Assembly (NCBI RefSeq): GCF_004364975.1
Contig: NZ_SOBW01000010.1
Location: forward strand, 115,937 to 179,936
DNA: 64,000 nt
Reading direction: 5' to 3'
DNA from: Gelidibacter sediminis
GTDB lineage: Bacteria; Bacteroidota; Bacteroidia; Flavobacteriales; Flavobacteriaceae
The notes beneath the pieces are model-generated. The model made no database searches. It had not been told where the DNA came from and saw only the letters and a program-made list of their open reading frames with translations. This document shows, one piece after another, positions 9,425 through 18,703 of the stretch. Each line of letters starts with the position of its first letter. Positions within the stretch are counted from its first letter, which is position 1. Position numbers and translations under genes: made by a program.

Positions 9425-11836
9425 ATGAGAACATTAAATTTAGTATTTATTCTCACACTTTTGGGGCTGAATGGCACAGTTGCGCAACAGCTTGAAGGTA
9501 ACGTTGATAATTTACCAGTACAAGAACACAGGCTGACCATTAGGGAAGCTGTGGTTTCTAAAACTGGTAAAGAAGTTAAAGCAATGACGGTCAACGGAAG
9601 TATCCCTGGGCCAACCCTTGAATTTACTGAAGGTGAATATGCGGTGATTTACGTAACAAATGAGATGAGCGTAGAAACATCCATTCATTGGCACGGCTTG
9701 TTATTACCCAATTTTATGGACGGCGTGCCATATTTAACCACGCCACCCATTAAACCAGGAACGACTTTTAAATATGAGTTTCCATTGCGACAATCCGGCA
9801 CCTATTGGTACCATTCGCATACCATGTTACAGGAACAAAGCGGCGTGTTTGGATCTTTGGTCATTCATCCAAAAGAAAGAACATTAGCGTATGATACTGA
9901 TTTAGTAGTGATGCTTTCTGATTGGACTAATGAGCAACCTAAAGATGTGATGCGCAATTTGAAACGGGGCAATGAGTGGTACCAAATGAAAAAAGGTACC
10001 TCAACACCTTTAAATGAGGTGATTGCTCGTGGCGCCTTTGGTTCGCAACTCAACTTTTGGAAACAGCGCATGGAAGGAGCTGACATAGCCGATGTGTATT
10101 ACCCTGCATTTTTAATTAATGGAGAACCTACTAAGGAGTATCCAAACTTTAAGCCGGGAGAAAAGGTGCGTTTACGCATTATAAATGGCTCTGCGTCGTC
10201 TCAATTTTGGATGACTTTTGGCGGTGAAGCGCCACTATTAGTGTCTGCGGATGGATTGGATGTGGTGCCTGTGGCGCTCTCCAAATCGTTTATTGCAACG
10301 GCAGAGACTTACGATTTTATCATCACCATTCCTGAAGATGGGAAAATCGAATTTAAAGCCATGGCGCAAGATGGGTCTGGCACCGCAACGGCATATTTTG
10401 GAGATGGCAGTCTGCTTCCCGCGGAAACCTTGAGTCCACCAGACAAAATAAAAATGATGCAAGACATGGCAAAGATGGATATGAAGATGGGTGCCCATGC
10501 CATAAAATTCCAACCTAAAAAAGATGAGCGTTACGAGATGACGGAGAAATACGGAATGAAAATGGATCATGGAAGCATGGCAATGCCAAAAGATTCTGAC
10601 ACCTCGAAACCCATGGACCATTCCAAAATGGCTCACGACACTATGGCAAAATCAAAAGATTCTTCCACCACAAAAAAAATGGATCATTCTAAAATGAACC
10701 ACGACAACATGGAGATGCCTAAAGATTCTGCAACCACCAAGAATATGGATCATAGCAAAATGGACCATGCCAAACCTAAAGAAGATCATTCCGGTATGGA
10801 TATGGACGGTATGGATAAGGCGCCTCAGTACACTTACAATTATTTGAAATCCGCTGAAAAAACCGCCTATGATGCCAACCTGCCCGTAAAAGAAATTTTG
10901 TTAAATCTGACCGGGAATATGCAACGCTATATTTGGAGTATGAACGGGGTGCCGTTAAGCGAAGCCGACAACATAAAGATAAAGAGTAGTGAGGTTACCC
11001 GCATCACTTTTAATAACCTGACCATGATGCACCATCCGATGCATCTTCACGGTCATTTTTTCAGGGTTATTAATAAAAATGGCGACTATTCACCTCTAAA
11101 ACATACGGTAAATGTGCCGCCAATGGAAGAAGTGACCATCGAATTTAGTGGCAATGATGGGGATGAAAACGGCGATTGGTTTTTTCACTGTCACATTCTT
11201 TACCATATGATGAGCGGAATGGCGCGTATTGTTAGTTATGATACACCACGTGACCCAAGGATGGAACAACACCCAGTAACACATTTAATCAATGAGGCGG
11301 ATCAGTATTACACTTGGTCGCTTTTAGATGTGGCGTCGCATATGTCTGAATTTAATTTTGTGACTTCAAACCTCCGTAATCAGTTTAACGTATCAGCGGA
11401 ATATGGCTGGAATGAAAATTTAGAAGCCGAAGTAACCTATGAGCGTTATCTACATGATTATTTCCGAGTTTTTGTTGGGGTCAATGTAGAAAATGAACTA
11501 GAGGACAGTTTGGACGAGATCAATACCACGGCCATTGCAGGAATCCGATTTTTAACCCCATACTTATTCAACTTGGATGTGCGAATGGACAGCAAACTTA
11601 GACCACAAATCAGTTTGAGCCGAGAACTATTACTATTCCCAAGAACCGCTATTTTCGGCAATTACGAATATCAAGCAGATTTTGGCTGGGTAGACCCACT
11701 CCCAACAGGCGAAAATTTTGACAATGAAGTCAGTTGGAATGCCGGTATAGAATATTACCTGTCACGAGATTTTTCACTTACAGCCAGTTATGATAATCGT
11801 TTTGGGGCTGGCGGTGGACTATCACTCAGGTTTTGA
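9425..11836 (+). CDS. multicopper oxidase (CopA/CueO type) with Met/His repeats and a C-terminal CopB-like beta-barrel
   Basis: About 803 residues from the ATG at 9425. This start gives a clean signal peptide (MRTLNLVFILTLLGLNG) and lies just after a -7 element; the in-frame ATG at 9389 would add 12 polar residues. The cupredoxin core carries all four copper motifs: HWHG (about residue 87), WYHSH (about 128), HLHGHFF (about 538) and HCHILYHMMSGM (about 588). It should oxidise Cu(I) to Cu(II) in the periplasm. Between the second and third cupredoxin domains, residues about 380-465 form a Met/His-rich insert with 22-residue repeats starting MDHSKM. After the last copper motif, residues about 619-803 form a strand-rich region ending in an aromatic residue (GGGLSLRF), resembling the CopB/PcoB outer-membrane barrel. 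The protein therefore looks like a CopA-CopB fusion. Confidence 0.88.
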   Translation: MRTLNLVFILTLLGLNGTVAQQLEGNVDNLPVQEHRLTIREAVVSKTGKEVKAMTVNGSIPGPTLEFTEGEYAVIYVTNEMSVETSIHWHGLLLPNFMDGVPYLTTPPIKPGTTFKYEFPLRQSGTYWYHSHTMLQEQSGVFGSLVIHPKERTLAYDTDLVVMLSDWTNEQPKDVMRNLKRGNEWYQMKKGTSTPLNEVIARGAFGSQLNFWKQRMEGADIADVYYPAFLINGEPTKEYPNFKPGEKVRLRIINGSASSQFWMTFGGEAPLLVSADGLDVVPVALSKSFIATAETYDFIITIPEDGKIEFKAMAQDGSGTATAYFGDGSLLPAETLSPPDKIKMMQDMAKMDMKMGAHAIKFQPKKDERYEMTEKYGMKMDHGSMAMPKDSDTSKPMDHSKMAHDTMAKSKDSSTTKKMDHSKMNHDNMEMPKDSATTKNMDHSKMDHAKPKEDHSGMDMDGMDKAPQYTYNYLKSAEKTAYDANLPVKEILLNLTGNMQRYIWSMNGVPLSEADNIKIKSSEVTRITFNNLTMMHHPMHLHGHFFRVINKNGDYSPLKHTVNVPPMEEVTIEFSGNDGDENGDWFFHCHILYHMMSGMARIVSYDTPRDPRMEQHPVTHLINEADQYYTWSLLDVASHMSEFNFVTSNLRNQFNVSAEYGWNENLEAEVTYERYLHDYFRVFVGVNVENELEDSLDEINTTAIAGIRFLTPYLFNLDVRMDSKLRPQISLSRELLLFPRTAIFGNYEYQADFGWVDPLPTGENFDNEVSWNAGIEYYLSRDFSLTASYDNRFGAGGGLSLRF
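10562..10815 (+). repeat. 66-nt tandem repeat coding Met/His-rich copper-binding units
   Basis: Inside the multicopper oxidase gene, units begin with ATGGAYCATtcTAAAATG-like codons (MDHSKM) at 10613, 10679 and 10745, exactly 66 nt apart, after a shorter diverged unit at 10562 (MDHGSM). Each unit has the form MDHSKMxHDxM...KDSxTTK. Such repeats bind copper in the CopA/CopB/PcoB families. The exact period suggests that slippage or unequal crossover changes the copy number. Confidence 0.8.
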
Positions 11837-11877
11837 TAAAAATTAAATAGAATTATTAACCATAAAATGTTAACCCT

Positions 11878-12264
11878 ATGAATTATTATTTTAATAAAAC
11901 CGTCAAAGGAACTTTTGAAGAAGTTATCGACAAAGTCACAAAAGGCTTGAAGGAAGAAGGTTTTGGTATTCTCACGGAAATAGATATAAAGAAAACCCTC
12001 AAGAAAAAACTCGATGTAGATTTTAAGAACTATACAATCTTAGGTGCATGCAACCCTCCATTTGCTCATAAAGCTTTGGTGGCTGAAGATAAGATTGGGA
12101 CGATGTTACCGTGCAATGTCATTGTTCAAGAAATAGAGTCAGGTGTTATCGAGGTTGCGGCTGTAAATCCGATGGCCTCTATGCAAGCAGTAGAAAATGA
12201 AGAACTTCATGAAATTGCTTCCCAAATAACAGCACTGCTGGAAGCTATTGTTGCTAAATTATAA
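11878..12264 (+). CDS. DUF302 domain protein
   Basis: A 128-residue protein without a signal peptide, covering one complete DUF302 domain. Recognisable features are the opening YYFNKTVKGTFEEVIDKV, the central LGACNPPFAHKAL and TMLPCNVIVQE, and the closing NPMAS. The function of DUF302 is unknown; members often sit in metal and redox stress clusters. It lies 41 nt after the multicopper oxidase gene and 54 nt before the DUF3347 lipoprotein gene, in the same orientation, so it is probably part of the copper operon. A second, exported protein with two DUF302 copies lies at 33152-34081. Confidence 0.88.
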   Translation: MNYYFNKTVKGTFEEVIDKVTKGLKEEGFGILTEIDIKKTLKKKLDVDFKNYTILGACNPPFAHKALVAEDKIGTMLPCNVIVQEIESGVIEVAAVNPMASMQAVENEELHEIASQITALLEAIVAKL

Positions 12265-12318
12265 GAATATCAACTAGTAATCAATTATAAATTAAAACAA
12301 CCCTTAAACAATTAACAA

Positions 12319-12906
12319 ATGAAAACAATTAAAAGAAGTATTGGATCCGTAGCTCTTGCCGCAACATTCATGTTAACCGTATCATGTAAAGATGCAAGCA
12401 AAACTGAGGCCACTACAACTAGTGACAGGACTACTGAAAACACCGTAGCATCACAAGAATCGGTAACAACGTCTGATAAACAAGATGCCAAAGCCGAGGT
12501 TATTTTAAAGGATTATTTTAACTTAAAGGATGCATTGGTAGGTGATGATGGAGAAAAAGCGAAAGAATTTGGAGCGACTTTGACCAACTCATTAAAAGCT
12601 TTTGAGGGTTCCAATTATTCTGCTGACGAGCAAACTGAACTAAAAGACATTATTGAGGATGCAATTGAACATGCTGAACATATTGCAGAAAGTGATATTA
12701 AACATCAACGTGAGCATTTTAAAACCTTAAGCAAAGACATCACTGATATGGTGGCTATCACAGGTACAAAAATGACTTTATATGAGCAGTTTTGCCCAAT
12801 GTACGATCGTGGGTCTGCATGGTTAAGCACTAAGGAAGAAATTAGAAATCCTTACCATGGGAGCGCTATGTTAAAATGTGGTTCAGTACAGCGTACAATC
12901 AACTAA
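12319..12906 (+). CDS. DUF3347 lipoprotein, putative periplasmic copper binder
   Basis: A 195-residue protein with a lipoprotein signal ([11 protein letters not shown], Cys at residue 23), a Thr/Ser-rich linker, and a DUF3347 domain from about residue 53 to the end. The domain starts [20 protein letters not shown] and ends with the conserved metal-ligand-like segments [15 protein letters not shown] and [15 protein letters not shown] (Cys, Met and His). The same domain forms the C-terminus of the CusB-type adaptor at 16916, which links it to the efflux system, probably as a copper acceptor or donor. The next gene starts right after its stop codon with no spacer. Confidence 0.85.
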   Translation: MKTIKRSIGSVALAATFMLTVSCKDASKTEATTTSDRTTENTVASQESVTTSDKQDAKAEVILKDYFNLKDALVGDDGEKAKEFGATLTNSLKAFEGSNYSADEQTELKDIIEDAIEHAEHIAESDIKHQREHFKTLSKDITDMVAITGTKMTLYEQFCPMYDRGSAWLSTKEEIRNPYHGSAMLKCGSVQRTIN

Positions 12907-13362
12907 ATGAAGGTTATTAAAATCATAGCAGGGATAGCTCTTTTTCTATTTGTAGCGATTCAATTTTTCCCTACAGATAGAAATGAGAGCTCTACTGTAC
13001 CTCCTTCTGATTTTATGTTGGTGAATACCGTGCCAACTGACATTCAGAAGAGACTGAAAGCGTCCTGTTATGATTGTCATAGTAACTTTACAGCATACCC
13101 TTGGTACAATAAAGTTCAGCCCATTGCTTGGTTTTTAGAAGACCATGTTAAAGAAGGCAAGGCTGAACTTAATTTTAATGAATGGGACACCTATTCTGAC
13201 AGAAGAAAAAAAAGTAAGTTACGCTCAATAATCAAACAAATTGAAAATGATGAAATGCCTTTAAAAAGCTACACGTATCTTCATAGAGAGGCCATTCTGT
13301 CTCAAGAGGATGCTAACAACATCATCAATTTCATGAACCATTTGAAGGATAGCTTACAATAA
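12907..13362 (+). CDS. haem-binding domain protein (Haem_bd type), membrane-anchored
   Basis: A 151-residue protein with an N-terminal transmembrane or uncleaved signal segment (IIAGIALFLFVAIQFF), followed by a single CxxCH haem c motif, SCYDCHSNF, near residue 57. The surrounding FTAYPWYNKVQPIAWFLEDHVKEGKAELNFNEW is the hallmark of the Haem_bd family in Bacteroidota. It is probably a periplasmic monohaem electron carrier. It starts immediately after the stop of the DUF3347 gene, so the two are likely translationally coupled. Its link to copper resistance is known only from this context. Confidence 0.88.
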   Translation: MKVIKIIAGIALFLFVAIQFFPTDRNESSTVPPSDFMLVNTVPTDIQKRLKASCYDCHSNFTAYPWYNKVQPIAWFLEDHVKEGKAELNFNEWDTYSDRRKKSKLRSIIKQIENDEMPLKSYTYLHREAILSQEDANNIINFMNHLKDSLQ

Positions 13363-13372
13363 GCACTTAATA

Positions 13373-13414
13373 GAGAGAAAGCGGTAACAAATAACTTTTA
13401 ATGCCCTTTCTCTC
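13373..13414 (+). terminator. possible weak terminator after the haem-binding gene
   Basis: GAGAGAAAG (13373-13381) and CTTTCTCTC (13406-13414) form a perfect 9-bp stem with a 24-nt loop, just after the stop at 13362. There is no strong T-tract after it, so termination may be partial. Confidence 0.4.
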
Positions 13415-13559
13415 ATTTAAGCAGGATTTGATTAGCGATTAAGAAATCTTAGAGATAAAAGTCACCAAGAAATCCACATTGAAGGTCAGTACATTAATTA
13501 TTTATAAAAACCCATCATGGTTTTTTGAAACGCTTAGTTCACAACTCTAATTACAAAAA

Positions 13560-16286
13560 ATGAAACATACATATCACATACAAGGAATGACCTGCAATGG
13601 CTGTAGAAATCATGTTGAACAAACACTTTCCAAAGTGGATGGGGTTACGAATGCTGTAGTAGATTTAGACAAAGCAGAAGCTACTATAGAAATGGCATCG
13701 CATATTTCTCTCGAAACGTTTCAAAAGGCACTACAAAAAGATGGTGGTAATTATAGTATTCACCTACCAAAGGTTGATGAGAAGGGAGACATGGTCACCA
13801 CCTATCTGATTCAAGGCATGACTTGCAACGGATGCCGTAGCCATGTAGAGCAAATACTATCAAAAGTGGACGGTGTTTCCAATGCTATGGTCGATTTAGA
13901 AAAAGCGGAAGCCACCATTACCATGACGGCTCACATTCCCCTTAAAACCTTTCAAAAAGCATTAAAAGATGATGGTGATAGTTATAGCATTCACCCACTA
14001 GGCACAAAACCATCAGAAAAGACGCCTGCCATAGCTGCAAAAAATGGCAACGGCACTTTTTACTGCCCTATGCATTGTGAAGGTGATAAAACCTACGACA
14101 AACCTGGCGATTGTCCTGTATGCGGAATGGATTTGGTGGAAGAGCAAAACCTATCTGCAGTGACAGCTCAACAATGGACATGCCCGATGCATCCTGAAGT
14201 AATTAAGGATGAAGCTGGTGCCTGCCCTATTTGCGGCATGGATCTCGTACCTATGGAACCAGATTTGTCCTCTGAAGAAAAGACCTATAAAAAATTATTG
14301 AAGAAGTTTTGGATAGCCGTGGCATTCACACTACCCATTTTCTTTATCGCCATGAGCGAAATGATTCCAAACAATCCGTTGTATGAGGTGTTGGATCAAA
14401 AAATGTGGAATTGGATTCAATTCGGATTATCGATTCCTGTGGTATTTTATGCTACCTGGATGTTCTTTGAACGCGCCTATCGCAGTATCAAAACCTGGAA
14501 TCTTAACATGTTTACCCTCATTGGCATTGGTGCCGGTGTGGCGTGGCTATTCAGTGTCTTCGGGATGTTAGTTCCTGATTTTTTCCCTGAACAGTTTAAA
14601 ACAGAATTTGGTGCGGTTCACGTCTATTTTGAGGCGGCCACAGTGATTCTTACCTTGGTATTGATGGGTCAAGTTTTGGAAGCGCGTGCGCATAGTAAAA
14701 CAAATTCTGCCGTCAAGGAATTATTAAAACTCGCCCCGAATAAAGCGATCAGAGTTGTTGATGGTGTTGAAGAAGAAGTTTCCATTGATCATATTCATAA
14801 AGGCGATATTTTACGCGTTAAACCAGGTGATAAAATCCCTGTGGATGGCGTCATTACTGAAGGCGAAACCACGGTTGATGAATCGATGATTTCTGGAGAA
14901 CCGATTCCGGTAAACAAAACCTTAGCCGATAAGGTGAGCAGCGGCACCATTAATGGCAATCAGTCATTTTTAATGAAAGCCGAAAAAGTGGGGAGCGAGA
15001 CCTTACTCTCCCAAATAATACATATGGTTAATGATGCGAGTCGCAGTCGTGCACCAATTCAGAAATTAGCTGATACCGTTTCCGGATATTTTGTGCCGGT
15101 GGTCGTGATTATCTCCGTCATAACCTTTTTCGTGTGGGTAATCTGGGGCCCAGAACCAGCCTATGTGTACGGTTTGGTCAATGCCATTGCGGTATTAATT
15201 ATTGCCTGCCCATGTGCTTTAGGATTGGCCACACCAATGTCCGTTATGGTAGGTGTTGGTAAAGGTGCGCAAAATGGGGTGCTGATTAAAAATGCCGAAG
15301 CTCTAGAAAAAATGGACAAGGTGGACACCTTAATCGTTGATAAAACAGGCACGATTACCGAAGGCAAACCTACTGTAGAAAAGATGGGTTCTTTTAGTGC
15401 TGGTCTGTCTGACATGGATATTGCACACCGCATCGCATCCTTGAACAGTTCCAGCGAGCATCCCCTTGCGGAAGCCACGGTAAAATATGCTAAAGAACAA
15501 AAAGTCAGCATTTCAAAAACAGACAAGTTCAGCGCGGTCACCGGAAAAGGCGTGGAAGGTACGGTTAATGGCGAAAAATTAGATTTAGGAAACGCCAAGA
15601 TGATGGCCCACGCCAATGCGACAATTTCACCAGAAATGGAAGCAGAAGCACAAGCATTCCAAAAACAAGGGAAAACCGTTTCGTATTTGGCTATAGACGG
15701 CAAGGTTTCGGGCTATGTGGTGATTAGTGATAAAATCAAACAAACCAGTGCGAAAGCCATTAAAGAATTACAGGACAAAGGCATCGCGGTGATTATGCTT
15801 ACGGGCGATAATCATGACACTGCCCAAGCGGTCGCAACGGAATTGAATCTTACCAATTTTATGGCAGGCATGCTACCTGAGGATAAGTTGAAGGAAGTCA
15901 CCAAACTGCAGCAACAAGGCAAAGTGGTAGCGATGGCGGGCGATGGTATTAATGATGCGCCTGCGCTTGCAAAAAGTGATGTGGGTATTGCGATGGGCAC
16001 AGGAACCGATGTTGCCATTGAAAGCGCCATGATTACCTTGGTAAAAGGCGATTTACACGGCATCGTTAAAGCACGGAATTTGAGTCATGCCGTGATGCGC
16101 AATATTAAACAAAATCTATTTTTTGCTTTGATTTATAACACCCTTGGGGTTCCTGTTGCGGCAGGTGTTTTATTCCCGTTTTTCGGAATATTATTATCGC
16201 CAATGATTGCGGCATTGGCTATGAGTTTTAGTTCTGTGTCCGTTATAGGAAACGCACTGAGACTACGCTCAAAATCAATTAATTAA
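13560..16286 (+). CDS. copA: CopA-type Cu(I)/Ag(I) P1B-type ATPase
   Basis: A 908-residue inner-membrane ATPase that should pump Cu(I)/Ag(I) from cytoplasm to periplasm. Domains in order: two tandem HMA domains with GMTCNGC (cysteines at 12/15 and about 89/92); two heavy-metal-binding zinc-ribbon-like modules, YCPMH...CPVCGMDL (about 166-195) and WTCPMHPE...CPICGMDLVPM (about 206-235); eight expected helices; the transport motif ACPCALG (about 548); phosphorylation motif DKTGT (about 593); TGDN (about 748) and GDGINDAP (about 793). Both N-terminal modules are duplicated, so there are four soluble metal sites. The two HMA copies are very alike, suggesting a fairly recent duplication. It lies 197 nt after the haem-binding gene and probably has its own promoter. 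Confidence 0.95.
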   Translation: MKHTYHIQGMTCNGCRNHVEQTLSKVDGVTNAVVDLDKAEATIEMASHISLETFQKALQKDGGNYSIHLPKVDEKGDMVTTYLIQGMTCNGCRSHVEQILSKVDGVSNAMVDLEKAEATITMTAHIPLKTFQKALKDDGDSYSIHPLGTKPSEKTPAIAAKNGNGTFYCPMHCEGDKTYDKPGDCPVCGMDLVEEQNLSAVTAQQWTCPMHPEVIKDEAGACPICGMDLVPMEPDLSSEEKTYKKLLKKFWIAVAFTLPIFFIAMSEMIPNNPLYEVLDQKMWNWIQFGLSIPVVFYATWMFFERAYRSIKTWNLNMFTLIGIGAGVAWLFSVFGMLVPDFFPEQFKTEFGAVHVYFEAATVILTLVLMGQVLEARAHSKTNSAVKELLKLAPNKAIRVVDGVEEEVSIDHIHKGDILRVKPGDKIPVDGVITEGETTVDESMISGEPIPVNKTLADKVSSGTINGNQSFLMKAEKVGSETLLSQIIHMVNDASRSRAPIQKLADTVSGYFVPVVVIISVITFFVWVIWGPEPAYVYGLVNAIAVLIIACPCALGLATPMSVMVGVGKGAQNGVLIKNAEALEKMDKVDTLIVDKTGTITEGKPTVEKMGSFSAGLSDMDIAHRIASLNSSSEHPLAEATVKYAKEQKVSISKTDKFSAVTGKGVEGTVNGEKLDLGNAKMMAHANATISPEMEAEAQAFQKQGKTVSYLAIDGKVSGYVVISDKIKQTSAKAIKELQDKGIAVIMLTGDNHDTAQAVATELNLTNFMAGMLPEDKLKEVTKLQQQGKVVAMAGDGINDAPALAKSDVGIAMGTGTDVAIESAMITLVKGDLHGIVKARNLSHAVMRNIKQNLFFALIYNTLGVPVAAGVLFPFFGILLSPMIAALAMSFSSVSVIGNALRLRSKSIN

Positions 16287-16305
16287 TCACTAAAATCTTA
16301 AGAAA

Positions 16306-16797
16306 ATGGAAAATCACAACAAAATGGAAGACCACAACATGAAGAAAAATCAATACACCAAATTTGTAGGTATGTTGGCAGCCTCGTTTGTAGCGATGTA
16401 CATCACGATGTATTTAAATACTTACGCTTTTGACCATGTATATTTTAGCCTGACACGTTTTTATATGTCGTGTTTGGGTATTTCTGCCATGGCCATCATT
16501 ATGTTTGTTGCCATGCGAAATATGTATCAGAATAAAAAGAAGAATATGGCTATCATATTTGGGAGTATTGCCCTATTTATTGGCGCCTTAAGTTTGGTGC
16601 GCGCACAAGCACCAATTGTTGGAGATGTGTTATGGATGAAAGCCATGATTCCGCATCATTCCATTGCCATTCTGACCAGTGAGCGTGCTGACATTAAAGA
16701 CCCTGAAGTCAAACAGATGGCTGAGGATATCATCAAGGCTCAGAGAAAAGAAATTGAAGAGATGAAACAAATGATAAAAAGATTAGAAACAAAATAA
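16306..16797 (+). CDS. DUF305 domain membrane protein
   Basis: A 163-residue protein. It starts with a Met/His-rich stretch (MENHNKMEDHNMKK), followed by three hydrophobic segments, at about 23-43, 50-66 and 80-98, and a C-terminal DUF305 domain with the signature MIPHHSIAILTSERA and DIIKAQRKEIEEM. The two His residues and the Met-rich N-terminus are plausible copper ligands. The family is common in copper and silver clusters but has no settled function. It follows copA by 19 nt, so the two are almost certainly co-transcribed. Confidence 0.88.
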   Translation: MENHNKMEDHNMKKNQYTKFVGMLAASFVAMYITMYLNTYAFDHVYFSLTRFYMSCLGISAMAIIMFVAMRNMYQNKKKNMAIIFGSIALFIGALSLVRAQAPIVGDVLWMKAMIPHHSIAILTSERADIKDPEVKQMAEDIIKAQRKEIEEMKQMIKRLETK

Positions 16798-16806
16798 TTT
16801 TAATTT

Positions 16807-16884
16807 GGGCGCTCAGGCGGGCTGTTCGCTACAATCTTTTTGATCGTACCTCACAAAAAGGATTTCCACTACCATCCCTAGCGC
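16807..16884. repeat. probable dispersed flavobacterial palindromic element
   Basis: The 118-nt gap between the DUF305 and cusB genes holds a GC-richer element. GCGCT (16809-16813) can pair with AGCGC (16880-16884), and an inner AATCTTTTT...AAAAAGGATT arm pair lies around 16833-16864. From memory, very similar sequences (GGGCG...ATCTTTTT...AAAAAGGATTTCC...ATCCC) are scattered between genes in many flavobacteria. I cannot confirm copies inside this window. Confidence 0.45.
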
Positions 16885-16915
16885 AGGGTGTTAAATTTAT
16901 TGACAATTAGAAATT

Positions 16916-18643
16916 ATGAATAAAAATATCGCATATATACTACTCGCAGTAGCTGGAGGCATTTTAGTTGGCTGGCTCATTTTTGGCAATAACAACGCAG
17001 CATCGAAAAATGCCGCTGACCAACATGATCACGCTGGTGAAACTGCAGCGCAACTATGGACCTGCTCCATGCACCCGCAAATTATGCAGCCAGAACCAGG
17101 CGATTGCCCGTTATGTGGCATGGATCTCATCCCCGCCGAATCTGGCGCTGATGGCCTTGCCCTAAACGAGATTAAAATGACCGAAAATGCAATGGCCTTG
17201 GCAAATATCCAAACAACGGTTGTAGGAAGTGAGGTGGCTTCCAATGATGCCGACGGTATGCTTTCTTTATCCGGAAAAATTGCGATCAACGAAGAAAACA
17301 AGTCCGTGCAATCGAGCTATTTTGACGGGCGTATTGAACGCTTGAATGTGAGTTATGAAGGGCAACAAGTCAACAGAGGACAATTACTAGCCACCATTTA
17401 TGCACCAAACTTAGTTGCCGCACAACAGGAATTGATCACCACGGCCTCTATAAAGGCATCACAACCTGCATTATACCAAGCAGTACGCAATAAATTAAAA
17501 AATTGGAAACTGTCCGAAAAACAAATTGACGCCATTGAAACATCAGGCAAAGTTTTAGAGAATTTCCCTATTTATGCCACTGTTTCTGGTACCGTTTCAG
17601 AAGTCATGGCCAGAGAAGGTGATTATGTAAAGCAAGGACAACCTATTCTTAAAGTGAGTAATTTAAACTCCGTATGGGCACAATTTGATGCTTATGAAAG
17701 TCAAATTTCAAACTTAAAGGAAGGCCAAAAGATTAAGGTAGTTGCCAACGCGTATCCTAATAAAGAGTTTGATGCTACCGTGTCTTTTATTGACCCAATG
17801 TTAAATAATGCTACACGTACGGTGACGGTAAGAGCAACTCTTAAAAACACGGACGACTTGTTTAAACCTGGAATGTTTGTGACAGGAAAGATCAAAGGTG
17901 CAACAACAGCCAGCAGCGAGATGTTAACTGTTCCTGCAAGCGCGGTTATGTGGACGGGAGAACGCTCATTGGTGTATGTGAAGACGGATCCTAATGCACC
18001 GGTATTTGAAATGCGTGAGGTGACTATTGGGAATCGTAATGGCTCACAATATACAATCACAAAAGGTTTAAACAACGGCGATGAAATTGTCACCAACGGA
18101 ACATTTACCGTAGATGCCGCAGCACAATTGCAAGGCAAAAATTCGATGATGAATAAAGGGAAGGAAAAACAGGCTCAAGTGCCGCTTTCTGAAATGAAAA
18201 TTGAATTGTCAGAAAAATTCCAAAAAGAGTTTATGAAGATTCTCAATCCGTATCTACAAATGAAAGATGCTTTTGTAGCGAGTGATGCCAAACAGGTTTC
18301 AGTCCACGCTAAAACGACGTTAAAAGCGCTTAAATCATTAAAATTAGAGGATTTAGGACAGATAGAAAAAGCTCATATGATTAAAAGTATTGAAATGGTT
18401 GAGGTCATTTCCAAGAATGACGATTTGGATAATCAACGTGAACATTTCGTCATCTTAAATGAAAATATAGTGCCCATAGCTATGAACGTCAAAATATTAG
18501 ACGCGGCACTTTACGTTCAAAAATGCCCCATGGCCAATAACGATAAAGGCGCTATCTGGTTGAGCAAAGAAGAAACAGTTAGGAATCCCTATTACGGCGA
18601 CCAAATGATGACCTGCGGAAGTGTAATTGAAACCGTAAAATAA
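16916..18643 (+). CDS. cusB: CusB-type RND periplasmic adaptor with metal-binding and DUF3347 domains
   Basis: A 575-residue adaptor that should bridge the CusA pump and the CusC channel. An N-terminal hydrophobic anchor (residues 4-25) is followed by a heavy-metal-binding module, WTCSMHPQ...CPLCGMDLIP (about 46-72). Then come the barrel-sandwich and beta-barrel domains of the membrane fusion protein family, with the characteristic SYFDGRIERLNVSYEGQQVNRGQLL and the lipoyl-like VSGTVSEVMAREGDYVKQGQPI. The C-terminal part (about 436-575) is a DUF3347 domain ending CPMANNDKGAIWLS...CGSV, parallel to the lipoprotein at 12319. Its position 8 kb downstream of cusCA is unusual, but the same orientation and unbroken copper context support one system. 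A terminator follows. Confidence 0.92.
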   Translation: MNKNIAYILLAVAGGILVGWLIFGNNNAASKNAADQHDHAGETAAQLWTCSMHPQIMQPEPGDCPLCGMDLIPAESGADGLALNEIKMTENAMALANIQTTVVGSEVASNDADGMLSLSGKIAINEENKSVQSSYFDGRIERLNVSYEGQQVNRGQLLATIYAPNLVAAQQELITTASIKASQPALYQAVRNKLKNWKLSEKQIDAIETSGKVLENFPIYATVSGTVSEVMAREGDYVKQGQPILKVSNLNSVWAQFDAYESQISNLKEGQKIKVVANAYPNKEFDATVSFIDPMLNNATRTVTVRATLKNTDDLFKPGMFVTGKIKGATTASSEMLTVPASAVMWTGERSLVYVKTDPNAPVFEMREVTIGNRNGSQYTITKGLNNGDEIVTNGTFTVDAAAQLQGKNSMMNKGKEKQAQVPLSEMKIELSEKFQKEFMKILNPYLQMKDAFVASDAKQVSVHAKTTLKALKSLKLEDLGQIEKAHMIKSIEMVEVISKNDDLDNQREHFVILNENIVPIAMNVKILDAALYVQKCPMANNDKGAIWLSKEETVRNPYYGDQMMTCGSVIETVK

Positions 18644-18703
18644 GTGTTGAAATCGTTAAGATTGTGAGCTTATAAAAAGCGACGCAGACATCATAAATTA
18701 AAT

